DNA of 64,000 nucleotides from Bacteroides intestinalis. GTDB taxonomy: Bacteria; Bacteroidota; Bacteroidia; Bacteroidales; Bacteroidaceae. The translations under genes were made by a program, and so were the position numbers. The notes beneath the pieces are model-generated. The model saw only the letters and a list, made by a program, of their open reading frames with translations, ran no database searches and had not been told where the DNA came from. This document shows, piece by piece, positions 1 to 8,880 of the stretch; position 1 is the first letter of the stretch; each line of letters begins with the position of its first letter. The stretch is from assembly GCF_003464595.1 (NCBI RefSeq), contig NZ_QRZF01000017.1, forward strand, positions 62,001 to 126,000. The letters are read 5' to 3'.

Positions 1-630
1 GAGGAATGACGGCCGTCTGCCGTTCAATCCCTTTGCAGGGTATATCAACTCTCCCGAAAGTGGTATATCACAAAAGAGGAGATACATACTCTTATGAACA
101 CTGAAATGCCCGACAAGACCCACGAGCTTGTAAGGGACTTGTTTCTCTTTTCGGTGTTCACAGGGCTGGCGTATTCCGATGTGAAGAACTTAACCGCTGA
201 CAATTTATAAATATTCTTTGATGACAACCTTTGGATTATCACCCGAAGAAAGAAGACCAATACGGAATCAAACATTCGTCTGTTGGATGTTCCCAAGAAG
301 ATTATAGAGAAGTACGAAGGTATGACAAAAGATAACAAGGTGTTCCCGATGCCGAGCAATACGACCTGCAACAAAATACTGAAAGCCATAGCCGAATTGT
401 GCGGTATAAAGACGCACTTGACATATCATCAAAGCCGCCATTCGGCAGCAACTACCATATTGTTATCCAACGGAGTACCTATTGAAACCGTTAGCCGTCT
501 GTTAGGGCATACCAATATAAAGACCACCCAAATCTATGCGAAGATAACAGCCCAAAAGATAAGTCAGGATTTGGAAAAACTCTCCGGTAAATTGACAGAC
601 TTGGAAAAGGAAATTTGTAACTCCATTTAA
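1..630 (+). pseudogene. Tyrosine recombinase (integrase), 3' part, inactivated
   Basis: The C-terminal catalytic half of a Bacteroides-type phage/conjugative-transposon integrase; the N-terminal part lies outside the window. Box II (HQSRH, residues 47-51 of the last open stretch), GHTNIKTTQIYA and the catalytic Tyr are present. Two lesions are visible. The reading frame shifts by one base near 57-61, where upstream ...AGYINSPE is in frame 2 and WYITKEEIHTLM in frame 1, consistent with loss of one A in an A run. An in-frame TAA at 208-210 sits after ...NLTADNL, where relatives have a sense codon, probably CAA. The last uninterrupted open frame starts at ATG 283. As in IntDOT-like enzymes, the box I Arg is not obvious (FTGLAYSDV). 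It probably once mobilised the neighbouring island and now looks inactive. Confidence 0.85.
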
Positions 631-1023
631 AGAAATCTAACCGTTAGTCGCCTATTCCCTTTCAACGAAGTCTGTACAATGGACGATGACGGCAGCGGAA
701 ACAAGCGACTGACGGAAAAGTCGGATAAAATACCTAAAAAAAAACAGCATATAGAATGGGGTAAAAATCAACCACCTGTCTATCAAGCTGTTCTTAATTT
801 TCTTGGGACGGATATTTTTTAGAAATACAATGAAATAGGCAGACGGCAAACTGCGCTCCCTCCAGAAAAGATTTTCTGTTGATTACCTCTCTTTGCCTTT
901 TTAATATCGCTCCGTCTATCTTATTTCGATATTTCACGGAATTTGTGGCATCGTGCGTTTGGGAAGCCGTGCAATTCCGTTATTTTTTAGTCCTCTGTCA
1001 TAGCGGATATTTCTGAATAAGTG

Positions 1024-1086
1024 TAGGAATGACTGAATGTGTGGATGAGTGAATGAGTGAATGACTGGTAGGATGACTGATAGAGT
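1024..1086 (+). repeat. Iteron-like GAATGA(C/G)T short repeats
   Basis: A run of degenerate 7-8 base units built on GAATGACT/GAATGAGT/GGATGACT, partly back to back. No gene explains it. It could be protein-binding iterons of a mobile element or simple-sequence slippage; function unknown. Confidence 0.5.
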
Positions 1087-1209
1087 AGTCAGTTGGTTGG
1101 TAGGGTTACTGGTACAATCATCATATATGACCAATAAGCCAATATCTACCGGTCATAATTTTGTTTTGACTCGCTTTTTTTGGGGGGGAATTTTCATCAT
1201 TTACCAAGC

Positions 1210-1240
1210 CTTGCTTTTATGTTCAAGCGAACATGGCAAG
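1210..1240. repeat. Inverted repeat / hairpin
   Basis: ATGTTC (1219-1224) and GAACAT (1229-1234) flank a 4-base loop. The stem extends outward through CTTGC (1210-1214) and GCAAG (1236-1240) with an asymmetric bulge. It sits directly beside a larger palindrome. Confidence 0.55.
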
Positions 1241-1245
1241 TTGTG

Positions 1246-1281
1246 TTTTGGGGCACCCGAAATATTTCCGGTGCCCCAAAA
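1246..1281. repeat. 36-bp near-perfect palindrome
   Basis: TTTTGGGGCACC (1246-1257) pairs with GGTGCCCCAAAA (1270-1281), and the centre GAAATATTTC is itself palindromic. The only mismatch is one C/C pair. This is more symmetrical than an ordinary terminator. It may be a terminator, a dimeric protein site or the remains of a mobile-element end. Confidence 0.7.
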
Positions 1282-1407
1282 CAATGGCGTAAAATCATTC
1301 CCTCCAAAGTCAGGAAACAACTGTATAAATAACCAACGAAATATAGTGTATGGTTCAAAAAAAAACTGTCCATCATTATAACTCCTCTTCCATTCATTAA
1401 AGCGATG

Positions 1408-2418
1408 TTACTGTTTTAGTTTTTTCTGTTCTTTTTCAAAATTCTCCAAGAAATGAATCTCGACAGGGGACAATTCGTATGCAGTTCTCTCCTTGAATTT
1501 ATCATACTCTATGTCAGCTTTCTGCTTGGCAAGCTCGGCTGATATTCTGCCTGCATGAGTGAGAAGTTCTTTGCCGGAGAGTTTGAGAAAATCGTCCAAT
1601 TTCTGAATCCAGTCTTTCATATACATTGGCTGATGCGACTTCGCTTGCAGTTCAGCAAATTCAAGATACAGGTTGACGATGCGGTTCAACGTGTCAAGCT
1701 CGTCTGCCGAAAGGTAGTTTTTGGCAATCTCGGCATCCGTGCGCTTTGGCAGTGCCCCCGTCCACGAAGTCAAACCCATAAAATCTTTTTCGGCATCGGC
1801 ACGTTCATAGATTATTTCCGCAGCCGTATGTCCGTGGGCAGAAAAATGCATCTTGTTCTGCACAGTCTTGAAGAAAAGCTGTGTGCTTTCGGCGCGAGGG
1901 TCGTAGTCGATACTTAATGCGTAAATTTCAAGCACCTTCCGATAGAATACTTTTTCTGATGAACGTATGTCACGAATACGACTCAATAGTTCGTCGAAGT
2001 AATTGCCGCCTCCGGCACGTTTCAGCAAATCATCGTTTAAGGCAAATCCTTTCACTATATATTCACGAAGCACTTGTGTTGCCCAAATGCGGAACTGAAC
2101 GCCTCGATGCGATTTTACACGATAACCTACGCTGATTATCATATCAAGGTTGTAGAAAGCTATGTTTCTTTCTACCTTACGGATTCCCTCATTTTGAACT
2201 GTTGCAAAAAATGCAACAGTTGAATCTGCTTGTAACTCACCCTCTTCAAATATATTTCTTATATGGCGTGAAATAGTGGACTTGTTCCGCTGGAACAACT
2301 CCGCCATTTGGTCTGTAGTGAGCCACACCGTATCGTTTGATAGGGTTACTTCTATCTTCGTTTGCCCATCCGGTGTTTGATAGAGAATGATGTTTCCTTT
2401 GTTCTGTTGTTCACTCAT
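1408..2418 (-). CDS. RhuM family protein (virulence RhuM-like)
   Basis: A 336-aa protein matching the RhuM family, named after a Salmonella pathogenicity-island gene; the molecular role is unknown. Residues 30-60 (VWLTTDQMAELFQRNKSTIS) resemble a winged-helix DNA-binding segment. The family core follows, with FYNLDMIISVGYRV near 88 and FRIWATQVLREYI near 109. The C-terminal part is mixed helical and charged. It is the last gene of the minus-strand defence operon, starting 22 bases after the zinc-ribbon gene. RhuM genes often travel with restriction-modification loci, so a defence or addiction-like accessory role is plausible but inferred. Confidence 0.85.
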   Translation of the reverse strand: MSEQQNKGNIILYQTPDGQTKIEVTLSNDTVWLTTDQMAELFQRNKSTISRHIRNIFEEGELQADSTVAFFATVQNEGIRKVERNIAFYNLDMIISVGYRVKSHRGVQFRIWATQVLREYIVKGFALNDDLLKRAGGGNYFDELLSRIRDIRSSEKVFYRKVLEIYALSIDYDPRAESTQLFFKTVQNKMHFSAHGHTAAEIIYERADAEKDFMGLTSWTGALPKRTDAEIAKNYLSADELDTLNRIVNLYLEFAELQAKSHQPMYMKDWIQKLDDFLKLSGKELLTHAGRISAELAKQKADIEYDKFKERTAYELSPVEIHFLENFEKEQKKLKQ

Positions 2419-2440
2419 AACAAATCCTAATCTGTTTATA

Positions 2441-2971
2441 TTAATCTTCCTTTATTTTTATCTTCACGCAGGTACGACCTTTAAGCCCGATAAATCCTTC
2501 CGACACTAATCTCATTGCAAGCTCTTTCGCATCGTCAATGTTGATGGCTGTCAGGCTAAGAGTCTCCTGTTCGCAAAGTTCTGTAACCACATTTGCAGAG
2601 TAGTTGTGTGTCGTATATAAATTCCTGTTATCTAAGGCTGTTTCGACCATACTCGAACTCCATGTAATTTTAGAGGCAGGAGCTTTGCGGATATTTTTCA
2701 GCATCTTTACTTTTACCTGTGTATCTGTTCCATCTTCGTTCACCTTTCTGAACCGCTTACATCCGCATGTACAACACCATATTGGCGGACGCCGAGGAAT
2801 GTTGTTTCCACCCATAATGGCACTTTTGCGGTACTTCAGCAAAAACTCGCTTTCAGTCATATAGCCTGTTCCGTACACAATATCTATGACTTCGCTACCG
2901 CAAACCGGACATTTTGACAGCTTGCGTGTTACATTTATTATTCGAGAGCGTGTATCGTTGGGCATACTCAT
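2441..2971 (-). CDS. Zinc-ribbon-like hypothetical protein
   Basis: A 176-aa protein of unknown function. Cys pairs CPVC (21-24) and CCTCGC (66-71) are spaced like a zinc ribbon. The C-terminal half (about 120-176) has the look of a small alpha/beta domain ending in a basic KIKIKED tail. No signal peptide or membrane segment. It lies 33 bases after the EVE-like gene and 22 bases before the RhuM gene on the same strand, so it is probably cotranscribed. The family was not recognised; nucleic-acid binding is a guess from the ribbon. Confidence 0.65.
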   Translation of the reverse strand: MSMPNDTRSRIINVTRKLSKCPVCGSEVIDIVYGTGYMTESEFLLKYRKSAIMGGNNIPRRPPIWCCTCGCKRFRKVNEDGTDTQVKVKMLKNIRKAPASKITWSSSMVETALDNRNLYTTHNYSANVVTELCEQETLSLTAINIDDAKELAMRLVSEGFIGLKGRTCVKIKIKED

Positions 2972-3004
2972 ATTACTTGTTATTACTGGGTAGTTATATC
3001 TGTT

Positions 3005-3412
3005 TTATCGAAGCTGCTGAAAATATTGTTTCAAAAAAGCTTCCTGATGCTCATTAAGCTCTTTGAACTGGGCGTGTCGATTAATGCCAATTTCCTCAAG
3101 AGTATCTAATGATAATCTATTGCCTTCATACATTCCAGCTGTTGGGGTGAGTTTATAACAGTCATTGTCGGCTTTGAAAGGGGCAATCCAACATGAGCTA
3201 TCTTCGCGAATACAACTTATATCTACGACTTCCAGACGATAACGTACCTGGTAATGCCCTTTACCAATCAGATATAAATAACATATATCTCCTACATTCA
3301 ATTTTTTATTGCGAGCCTTTTTCCAGTAAGCACATCCTAATAACTGAATGCTCTTAACATGGTCAATCATGTTTTCTTTCCCTTTTAAAAGAAATATTCG
3401 TCTGGTTTTCAT
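3005..3412 (-). CDS. EVE/PUA-like domain small protein
   Basis: About 135 aa. The pattern RRIFLLKG...AYWKKARNKKLNVGDICYLYLIG...QVRYRLEVVDI fits the EVE (PUA-fold) layout, in which a small beta barrel reads modified bases. Family assignment is by eye and moderately sure. The frame is open back to an ATG at 3496, but that codon lies inside a perfect 10-bp hairpin (3479-3503) and the first 28 residues are AT-rich and unlike the family, so the ATG at 3412 is preferred. It sits between res and the zinc-ribbon gene. EVE domains are known partners of modification-dependent restriction systems, which fits this context. Confidence 0.6.
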   Translation of the reverse strand: MKTRRIFLLKGKENMIDHVKSIQLLGCAYWKKARNKKLNVGDICYLYLIGKGHYQVRYRLEVVDISCIREDSSCWIAPFKADNDCYKLTPTAGMYEGNRLSLDTLEEIGINRHAQFKELNEHQEAFLKQYFQQLR

Positions 3413-3478
3413 GACAATTCGTTTTTTACTGTTATAATTACTTCGCTTATATGTTTTATTAAGAAACAGCATTTTGAA

Positions 3479-3503
3479 TTTAGGGATGAATAACATCCCT
3501 AAA
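3479..3503 (-). terminator. Intercistronic hairpin after res
   Basis: TTTAGGGATG (3479-3488) and CATCCCTAAA (3494-3503) form a perfect 10-bp stem with a 5-base loop, 15 bases after the res stop. There is no strong U tract on the minus strand, so it may be an attenuator or RNA-processing site separating mod-res from the three downstream genes. Confidence 0.6.
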
Positions 3504-3517
3504 CTCGGGGTTGTTTC

Positions 3518-6262
3518 CTATGGAATGTAGTTGTGCTGAATAAGGTATTCAAAAGAATTGGTACGAGTAACGTGATCATGACGTAACATGATATAATGCC
3601 AAGGCTTGCCACTGTTGGCGGTTGTAAATTCGGTGGCACGCTCGCAATAGAGTTCTGCGGCAGCACGTTTGTCATTGACATCCTTATCGTCCACATTCTT
3701 TGAAGCCTTGGTTTCAATCATGTAGATTGCATCCTCGGTTTCCACGATAAAGTCAGGCTCATACTTCTTTGCCCCGTTGCCCCAGTAGATGCTGAATTGG
3801 TTAGGAGCAGGACGAAGCCATCGAAGCACTTTTCTGTCGGCTTCAAGCACATAAGCGAAATCTTGCTCGGTAGAACTATCAAACTTGTTTTCTGTGAAAT
3901 AAGATTTGAGGAAGCCTGTAAAAATGTATTTCTTTACAACAGATTTAGACTCGATTATATCGCGGAAATCTCGTTTGCCGTAACCTGGAACTTCGGTCAT
4001 ATTCTGAGGGAGAATTTTGATGAATGGTAAAATCTTGGAGGCTTTGAATCCTGAAGACTGTATCTCGAAGTGCTGCATCACTTGATTGTATATTTTCTCG
4101 GCGATGTCATTTTTGTGTTGATGCACAATTGCAGCCACCACCTTATTATCGTGTCCGTATGAAGCGATGGTTTCTATGGCTTGATTGGCGAGATGATAAA
4201 GCAATTTGTTACATTTATCATAGTCAATATCATCATTGTTAATCAGTTCTCCAACGATAAGGTCGCGTGGTGAATTTATGAGCAAACCGCTCTCGGTACC
4301 GGCAAATGTTTCAACTGACTTGTCCTTTAATCCAACGCGGATAATCTCAGGATTGATATATGAATATTTGAAGCGATCAAGCGAAGTGTCAAGATTAAAC
4401 CAGTTGTAAACAGCTTTTACCTCATCTTGTTGGATTGTTATGCGTGGGATAGGTATCACGTTTTCAACAAATTCGCTGATAACCACTTTCAGCACTTGCT
4501 TCACTTGTGCAATCTGTTCTTTGGCTTCCTCCTCGGCAAAAAGTGACCCTGAAGTTGCAGCATTCGACTTGATAAAAGCAACGGCTTCCTCTTCCACGCG
4601 CAAAGTTTCTTCGGGAGTGAGGAGCTGTTCTGTATTACTAATAGTAATGTTGTGAGTTTCAAGCACTGTCCAAACAGCACGGCGAGCATCGACGTTAGCC
4701 TGAATCTCTTTTTGCTTTTGGACGGTTGGTGCGGTTTCCGCCTGTTTGAGCAAATCTGTGATAGCGGTTTGCTGTACAGTCGGTGCTGTTACGATTTTAG
4801 TTCCTGGTACGACATCCTCATCTTTGTCAAGTACGATATAAGTAAGTTTTGACAATACAGAGTTGGGGTCATTTGCCTTAGCAATAACGGCTTCAAAGTT
4901 TTCGTGGGCTATAACTGTAAGTTTGTCAACTTCCGGGTCGCCGGTACGTTGACCACCGTATGGCAGGCGCAGACCACGACCGATTGACTGCTCGATGAGT
5001 ATAGGCGCATCAGCGGCACGAAGCGGCACGATGGTGTAAAGATTGGTAACATCCCAACCCTCTTTCAGCATATTGACATGAACCACAATCTCTATTTTGT
5101 TGTCAGGCTTTTCGAGCGATACAAATTGCTGCTCTATTTCCTCTTGTTTTTTTGTGGAACTGTCTATCTGTAACACTTTACCTTGATAGCGACCTTCATA
5201 AAATCCCGAACTCTCCAAAAGTTCTACAGTTTCTTTTGCGTGTTGAATATTACGGCATACCACAAGAATAAAGGGCTTGACAAGTGGAACGTTGTGGTCA
5301 AGTGCATACTTCTCCAGATGAAGTTTTGCTTTTTCGTGAACAGAAACAGCATCTTCCAGTTTGATAGTATCAACCTCTGTGTCGCTCATATTGCCTTTGC
5401 TAAAATCTTTACGCTTGGCAACGGTCGGATTTTTCACATACTTGCCATCGGCAAGTGCCTGAGCAAGGTTATATTCATAGACGATATTTTTGAACAGTTT
5501 GCCCTTTTCGTCGGTTGGCGTAGCAGTCATTTCCAGACCGAGTACCGGGCGCAGTTCGTTGATAGCTTTCTTTGAGGCATCAGCGTGGTAGCGGTGTGCC
5601 TCGTCCATAAGGATAACGAGATCAGAAAGTCCGGCAAGATAGTCATAATATGACTGACCTATATATTCAGACAAACGGCGCATACGCGGAGCCTGGATTT
5701 CACCTCCTTTTTTGCTTGTTTTGTTCTCAGTATTAAACTTTGCAATATTGAAGATGTTAATTTCAATAGGTGCTTCCATTCCGGGAAACATCGGATGATT
5801 CATATTTTTACGATGTTTCTCGTAGTTGTCGCCAGTGACAACAACCGGAGCATTTGACACAAACTCAGCAATGCCTTTGAAAACATATTTTTCATAAGAC
5901 TGATCGCTAAAGTCGCGTATCAGTTTCTCATAAAGCGTAAGGTTAGGAGCCAATACAAAGAAATGGCGAATACCTTTTGCAAGATACAGATATGCGATGC
6001 AAGCTCCCATAAGTCGGGTTTTCCCAATGCCGGTGGCAATGGAAAATGCGAAAGATGGAAATTCTCTCTCAAAATCCTTTACGTGAGGAAACTGTATCTT
6101 GACCTTGGCAAGTTCTTTTTTGAGGAAAGCTGCATTATCGGCATCTGCCGGTTGCTTTTCGAGTGAAAGCAAGTCGGTCAGATGCTCCACCACGTCCAAT
6201 GCTTCTGCAAGTGGCTTGCGAAGCGAAAGGCGTTGTCGTATGTTGATTGCTATCTTATTCAT
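3518..6262 (-). CDS. res: Type III restriction endonuclease, Res subunit
   Basis: A 914-aa ATP-dependent translocase/nuclease that cuts DNA with Mod in type III restriction. Helicase superfamily 2 motifs are visible: Walker A ATGIGKT (76-82), DEAH (220-223), EMTATP, and the late motif IEQSIGRGLRLP. The C-terminal nuclease motif has PD (836-837) then E-T-K (850-852) inside YEPDFIVE...IETKA. The start is taken at 6262 rather than the longer frame at 6286 because MNKIAINIRQRLSL begins there and the ATG overlaps the mod stop as ATGAATAA, implying translational coupling. All key residues look intact, and length is normal for Res. Confidence 0.93.
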   Translation of the reverse strand: MNKIAINIRQRLSLRKPLAEALDVVEHLTDLLSLEKQPADADNAAFLKKELAKVKIQFPHVKDFEREFPSFAFSIATGIGKTRLMGACIAYLYLAKGIRHFFVLAPNLTLYEKLIRDFSDQSYEKYVFKGIAEFVSNAPVVVTGDNYEKHRKNMNHPMFPGMEAPIEINIFNIAKFNTENKTSKKGGEIQAPRMRRLSEYIGQSYYDYLAGLSDLVILMDEAHRYHADASKKAINELRPVLGLEMTATPTDEKGKLFKNIVYEYNLAQALADGKYVKNPTVAKRKDFSKGNMSDTEVDTIKLEDAVSVHEKAKLHLEKYALDHNVPLVKPFILVVCRNIQHAKETVELLESSGFYEGRYQGKVLQIDSSTKKQEEIEQQFVSLEKPDNKIEIVVHVNMLKEGWDVTNLYTIVPLRAADAPILIEQSIGRGLRLPYGGQRTGDPEVDKLTVIAHENFEAVIAKANDPNSVLSKLTYIVLDKDEDVVPGTKIVTAPTVQQTAITDLLKQAETAPTVQKQKEIQANVDARRAVWTVLETHNITISNTEQLLTPEETLRVEEEAVAFIKSNAATSGSLFAEEEAKEQIAQVKQVLKVVISEFVENVIPIPRITIQQDEVKAVYNWFNLDTSLDRFKYSYINPEIIRVGLKDKSVETFAGTESGLLINSPRDLIVGELINNDDIDYDKCNKLLYHLANQAIETIASYGHDNKVVAAIVHQHKNDIAEKIYNQVMQHFEIQSSGFKASKILPFIKILPQNMTEVPGYGKRDFRDIIESKSVVKKYIFTGFLKSYFTENKFDSSTEQDFAYVLEADRKVLRWLRPAPNQFSIYWGNGAKKYEPDFIVETEDAIYMIETKASKNVDDKDVNDKRAAAELYCERATEFTTANSGKPWHYIMLRHDHVTRTNSFEYLIQHNYIP

Positions 6263-8045
6263 CTTCAAACTCCTCTTCTGTGTCATCTATCTGCGGAGGG
6301 CAGACAATGTTTAAGTTATAATTGTCGCGGTCAAATTCGCAGCGTTTAAGCAACATCTGCGGTATCTTTTTGACCGAGATGTTCGCATGACGGTTACGTG
6401 CTTCTTTCTGACATGCAGTGCAGCAAATCAGAAGCGATTCTTCCTCAGCCATTGTTTCCTTGATGCGGTCAAGAGTTTCGGCAGTTAGGAATTGGGTGGT
6501 GGTAAAGATAAAATCCTGCTCTGTGCCGCGCCCTTGTTTCCAATAAGTGTTTTTGTCGGGACAGTAAGTGTATCCCTCCTGCATAGCCATAGCAGCGGCG
6601 AGTTGGTCAGCGTTGTATTCAGGATTGATTATATATTGTCCGAACTCATCCTCTTTCAAAAGGCTTGGTGCAAGTTCATAGAACTTAAATCCACCGCCTC
6701 CCTGCCAATTTTGCGATTTGGTGATACCGCCTTGGTCTTCGCCGTCAGTCACTTTCTTAAGGCGAGGGTGACAATGAGTATAAGCATGGTCGCCTAACTC
6801 AATTCCAATATATTTTCTTCCCATTTTATGGGCAACAGCAGCTGTTGTACCACTGCCGAGGAAACTATCGAGAATGATGTCGCCAGGTTGAGTACACATA
6901 TCAAAAATTTGGCTAATCAGTTTCTCAGGTTTCTTACCCATAGGAAATTGAACCGAACCTTCTTTTGTGAGATTCTTCATCCATGCGTTCATGTCCCAAT
7001 AGGTGCCTTGAAGATTCTTTTTATAGAGCTCTCCTTCAATAATTTCAGAGGTGTCTCTAAGCCAAACGAACAAATTGCAAACATCGTCTTTGTAGAATTG
7101 CTCGTAAATGATGCCTTTATTTTTGCCTGTTTTGGGAATATACTCAATGGATAAATACTCATTTTGTATATTATTATCCTTACGAAAATCAATTATACGA
7201 GTTCTAATGGAAGTTTGAGCGTTTGTAGTACGGAACACACTAACACTATATTTTTTATAGGCTTCCTTTTGACTGATACCATCACGTTTTGCTAATTGGC
7301 TAATTGAAGCGGTAACGACATTGATTCGTCGGAAGATTTTAATTTCATTACCGTCGCCATCAATAGTTGAACCGATATATTCTTTCTCGCCAGGATTTAA
7401 GAGAACTGAAGTATATTTCCAACTTTTACCCTCGTCAAGATATTGTTGTATAAGGTCAGACATTTCTATATACTCGTATGGTCCATTGAACAATGGAAGT
7501 TTGGAATAATCTTTCGCATATACCAAAATATACTCACAATTTTTCTTCATGCGCTTATCTTCTCCGCCACCAGATGCTCCGGCAATATTTTTCATATTGA
7601 CAGAAACCATATTGATGAAATTAGATCTACCGAAAATTTCATCACAGAGTACTTTTAGATATGCTTGTTCGTCATCGTTTATCTGAATCCATATTGTGCC
7701 GTCTTCGCTTAAGAGTTGTCGAAGAAATTCAAGGCGAGGACGCATTAACCCTAACCAATATGAATGTTCTACCATATCATCGTAGTATGGAGTTGCAGCA
7801 TTGGTATTATATGGAGGGTCGATGTATATACATGTTACTTCACCAGTGTACTGCTGGGTGAGCGAACGGAGGGCTAAAAGGTTGTCACCGTGAATCAGCA
7901 TATTGCCATGCCAAGGCTTGCCACTTGGCAGTGTGGTTTCTTCCACAGTGCCATAGCTATATTTCGGATTCTCGATAAGGATACGTGGCTCCAGTGGTAC
8001 CTGAGCATCATCTTTACCTATCCATGTTAATTCAAGTTTCTGCAT
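6255..8045 (-). CDS. mod: Type III DNA methyltransferase, Mod subunit (adenine-specific)
   Basis: A 596-aa N6-adenine or N4-cytosine methyltransferase that supplies target recognition for restriction and protects host DNA. The catalytic motif DPPY (76-79) precedes the target-recognition region, and the AdoMet motif FLGSGT (395-400) comes last, the beta-class order used by type III Mod. The specificity region (roughly 110-380) is unlike anything I can assign a site to. It overlaps res by 8 bases and follows the two-TM gene with a 1-base gap. No phase-variable simple repeat was seen inside the gene. Confidence 0.93.
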   Translation of the reverse strand: MQKLELTWIGKDDAQVPLEPRILIENPKYSYGTVEETTLPSGKPWHGNMLIHGDNLLALRSLTQQYTGEVTCIYIDPPYNTNAATPYYDDMVEHSYWLGLMRPRLEFLRQLLSEDGTIWIQINDDEQAYLKVLCDEIFGRSNFINMVSVNMKNIAGASGGGEDKRMKKNCEYILVYAKDYSKLPLFNGPYEYIEMSDLIQQYLDEGKSWKYTSVLLNPGEKEYIGSTIDGDGNEIKIFRRINVVTASISQLAKRDGISQKEAYKKYSVSVFRTTNAQTSIRTRIIDFRKDNNIQNEYLSIEYIPKTGKNKGIIYEQFYKDDVCNLFVWLRDTSEIIEGELYKKNLQGTYWDMNAWMKNLTKEGSVQFPMGKKPEKLISQIFDMCTQPGDIILDSFLGSGTTAAVAHKMGRKYIGIELGDHAYTHCHPRLKKVTDGEDQGGITKSQNWQGGGGFKFYELAPSLLKEDEFGQYIINPEYNADQLAAAMAMQEGYTYCPDKNTYWKQGRGTEQDFIFTTTQFLTAETLDRIKETMAEEESLLICCTACQKEARNRHANISVKKIPQMLLKRCEFDRDNYNLNIVCPPQIDDTEEEFEDE

Positions 8046-8046
8046 A

Positions 8047-8880
8047 TTATTGTTTTATTATTTTGCTAATTTTATCTTCTTCGTAATTAATTAGTTCAGA
8101 TATGGCTTTTTGTAAGTTGGCGAAAGAAAACAACTCTGTACTCAGCATACGCTCATCTATAATATTCTTACGATTATCACAGATGTTGTAATTATAAAAT
8201 TTGATTATTTCCCATATTCGCTTGGAAGTTGTTTGATATCCATTAATTTTTTCATTACGGTATTCTTCAGTGCCAGAAATGTAATTATCCTTAAGCATTT
8301 CAAAATTGCCATTATGAGAAGCTACCCCAGAAATAACCCAATCAAGATCTTCTAAAAGCGCTGAGTGTTCATCACTAAGTTGATGAATCTTGCTTAAAAG
8401 TGACATTTCCGCGTTGTCTAAGTTTTTCGGGAAAAGAATGAATAAGTTAAACGAAGCAACATTACTTTCGTCTATAAGACGTTTAAGTAATTGCTTAGTA
8501 TTCACATAGTCTCTCTTAAATATAATATCATCAGCAATAACCAATAAATCGTTAAGATAAAATGATGTATAAAATTTACAGACTGCATCACGCAGTTTAT
8601 CCAGCCATTGTATTTTTATTTGATATTCATGCAAACTATTGTTTTTTTCTTGGATTGCTAAATTTTCTTGATGATTATCCTGAGATTGTCTTTCCAATAC
8701 ATAAAGAGTAACACCAACCATTATAGCAGATCCATAAAATGAACCGAAAAATGATAACCATGCAGATTGATCAGCGACAATTTTACAAGGTGATGGACAT
8801 ATAATAATATAGTTAATCACTATAGGGGCGATTAAAAGAAGTAATATAATCCACCAATATTTTTTAAGAAAAGATTTCAT
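8047..8880 (-). CDS. Two-TM protein in the restriction operon
   Basis: A 277-aa membrane protein of unknown family. TM1 is about residues 9-26 (WWIILLLLIAPIVINYIII) and TM2 about 41-60. The rest is a long charged helical cytoplasmic domain starting QDNHQENLAIQEKNN, probably partly coiled coil. The start at 8880 is chosen because it overlaps the helicase stop as ATGA; an in-frame ATG at 8892 would add MELG. It lies between the SNF2 helicase and mod, with a 1-base gap to mod. Membrane proteins with helical cytoplasmic domains are frequent in phage-defence loci as effectors, but no such role is shown here. Confidence 0.7.
   Translation of the reverse strand: MKSFLKKYWWIILLLLIAPIVINYIIICPSPCKIVADQSAWLSFFGSFYGSAIMVGVTLYVLERQSQDNHQENLAIQEKNNSLHEYQIKIQWLDKLRDAVCKFYTSFYLNDLLVIADDIIFKRDYVNTKQLLKRLIDESNVASFNLFILFPKNLDNAEMSLLSKIHQLSDEHSALLEDLDWVISGVASHNGNFEMLKDNYISGTEEYRNEKINGYQTTSKRIWEIIKFYNYNICDNRKNIIDERMLSTELFSFANLQKAISELINYEEDKISKIIKQ

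Larger units (their letters stand above)
631..1407. other. Gene-free stretch between integrase remnant and RhuM operon end
   Basis: No convincing coding sequence on either strand. It contains an inverted repeat ACGGAATT/AATTCCGT (936-943 and 973-980), short GAATGANT-type repeats (about 1025-1085), a T7G7 tract (1175-1188), a hairpin (1210-1240) and a 36-bp near-perfect palindrome (1246-1281). Short open frames here have no family resemblance and overlap these repeats. Confidence 0.6.

Noticed and set aside
1175..1188. T7G7 tract as a phase-variation switch
   Set aside because: No gene or promoter overlaps it, so slippage would have no visible target.
1061..1397. Overlapping short frames on both strands
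   Set aside because: They run through repeats and palindromes; the shared GAPEIF text on both strands is just the palindrome translated.
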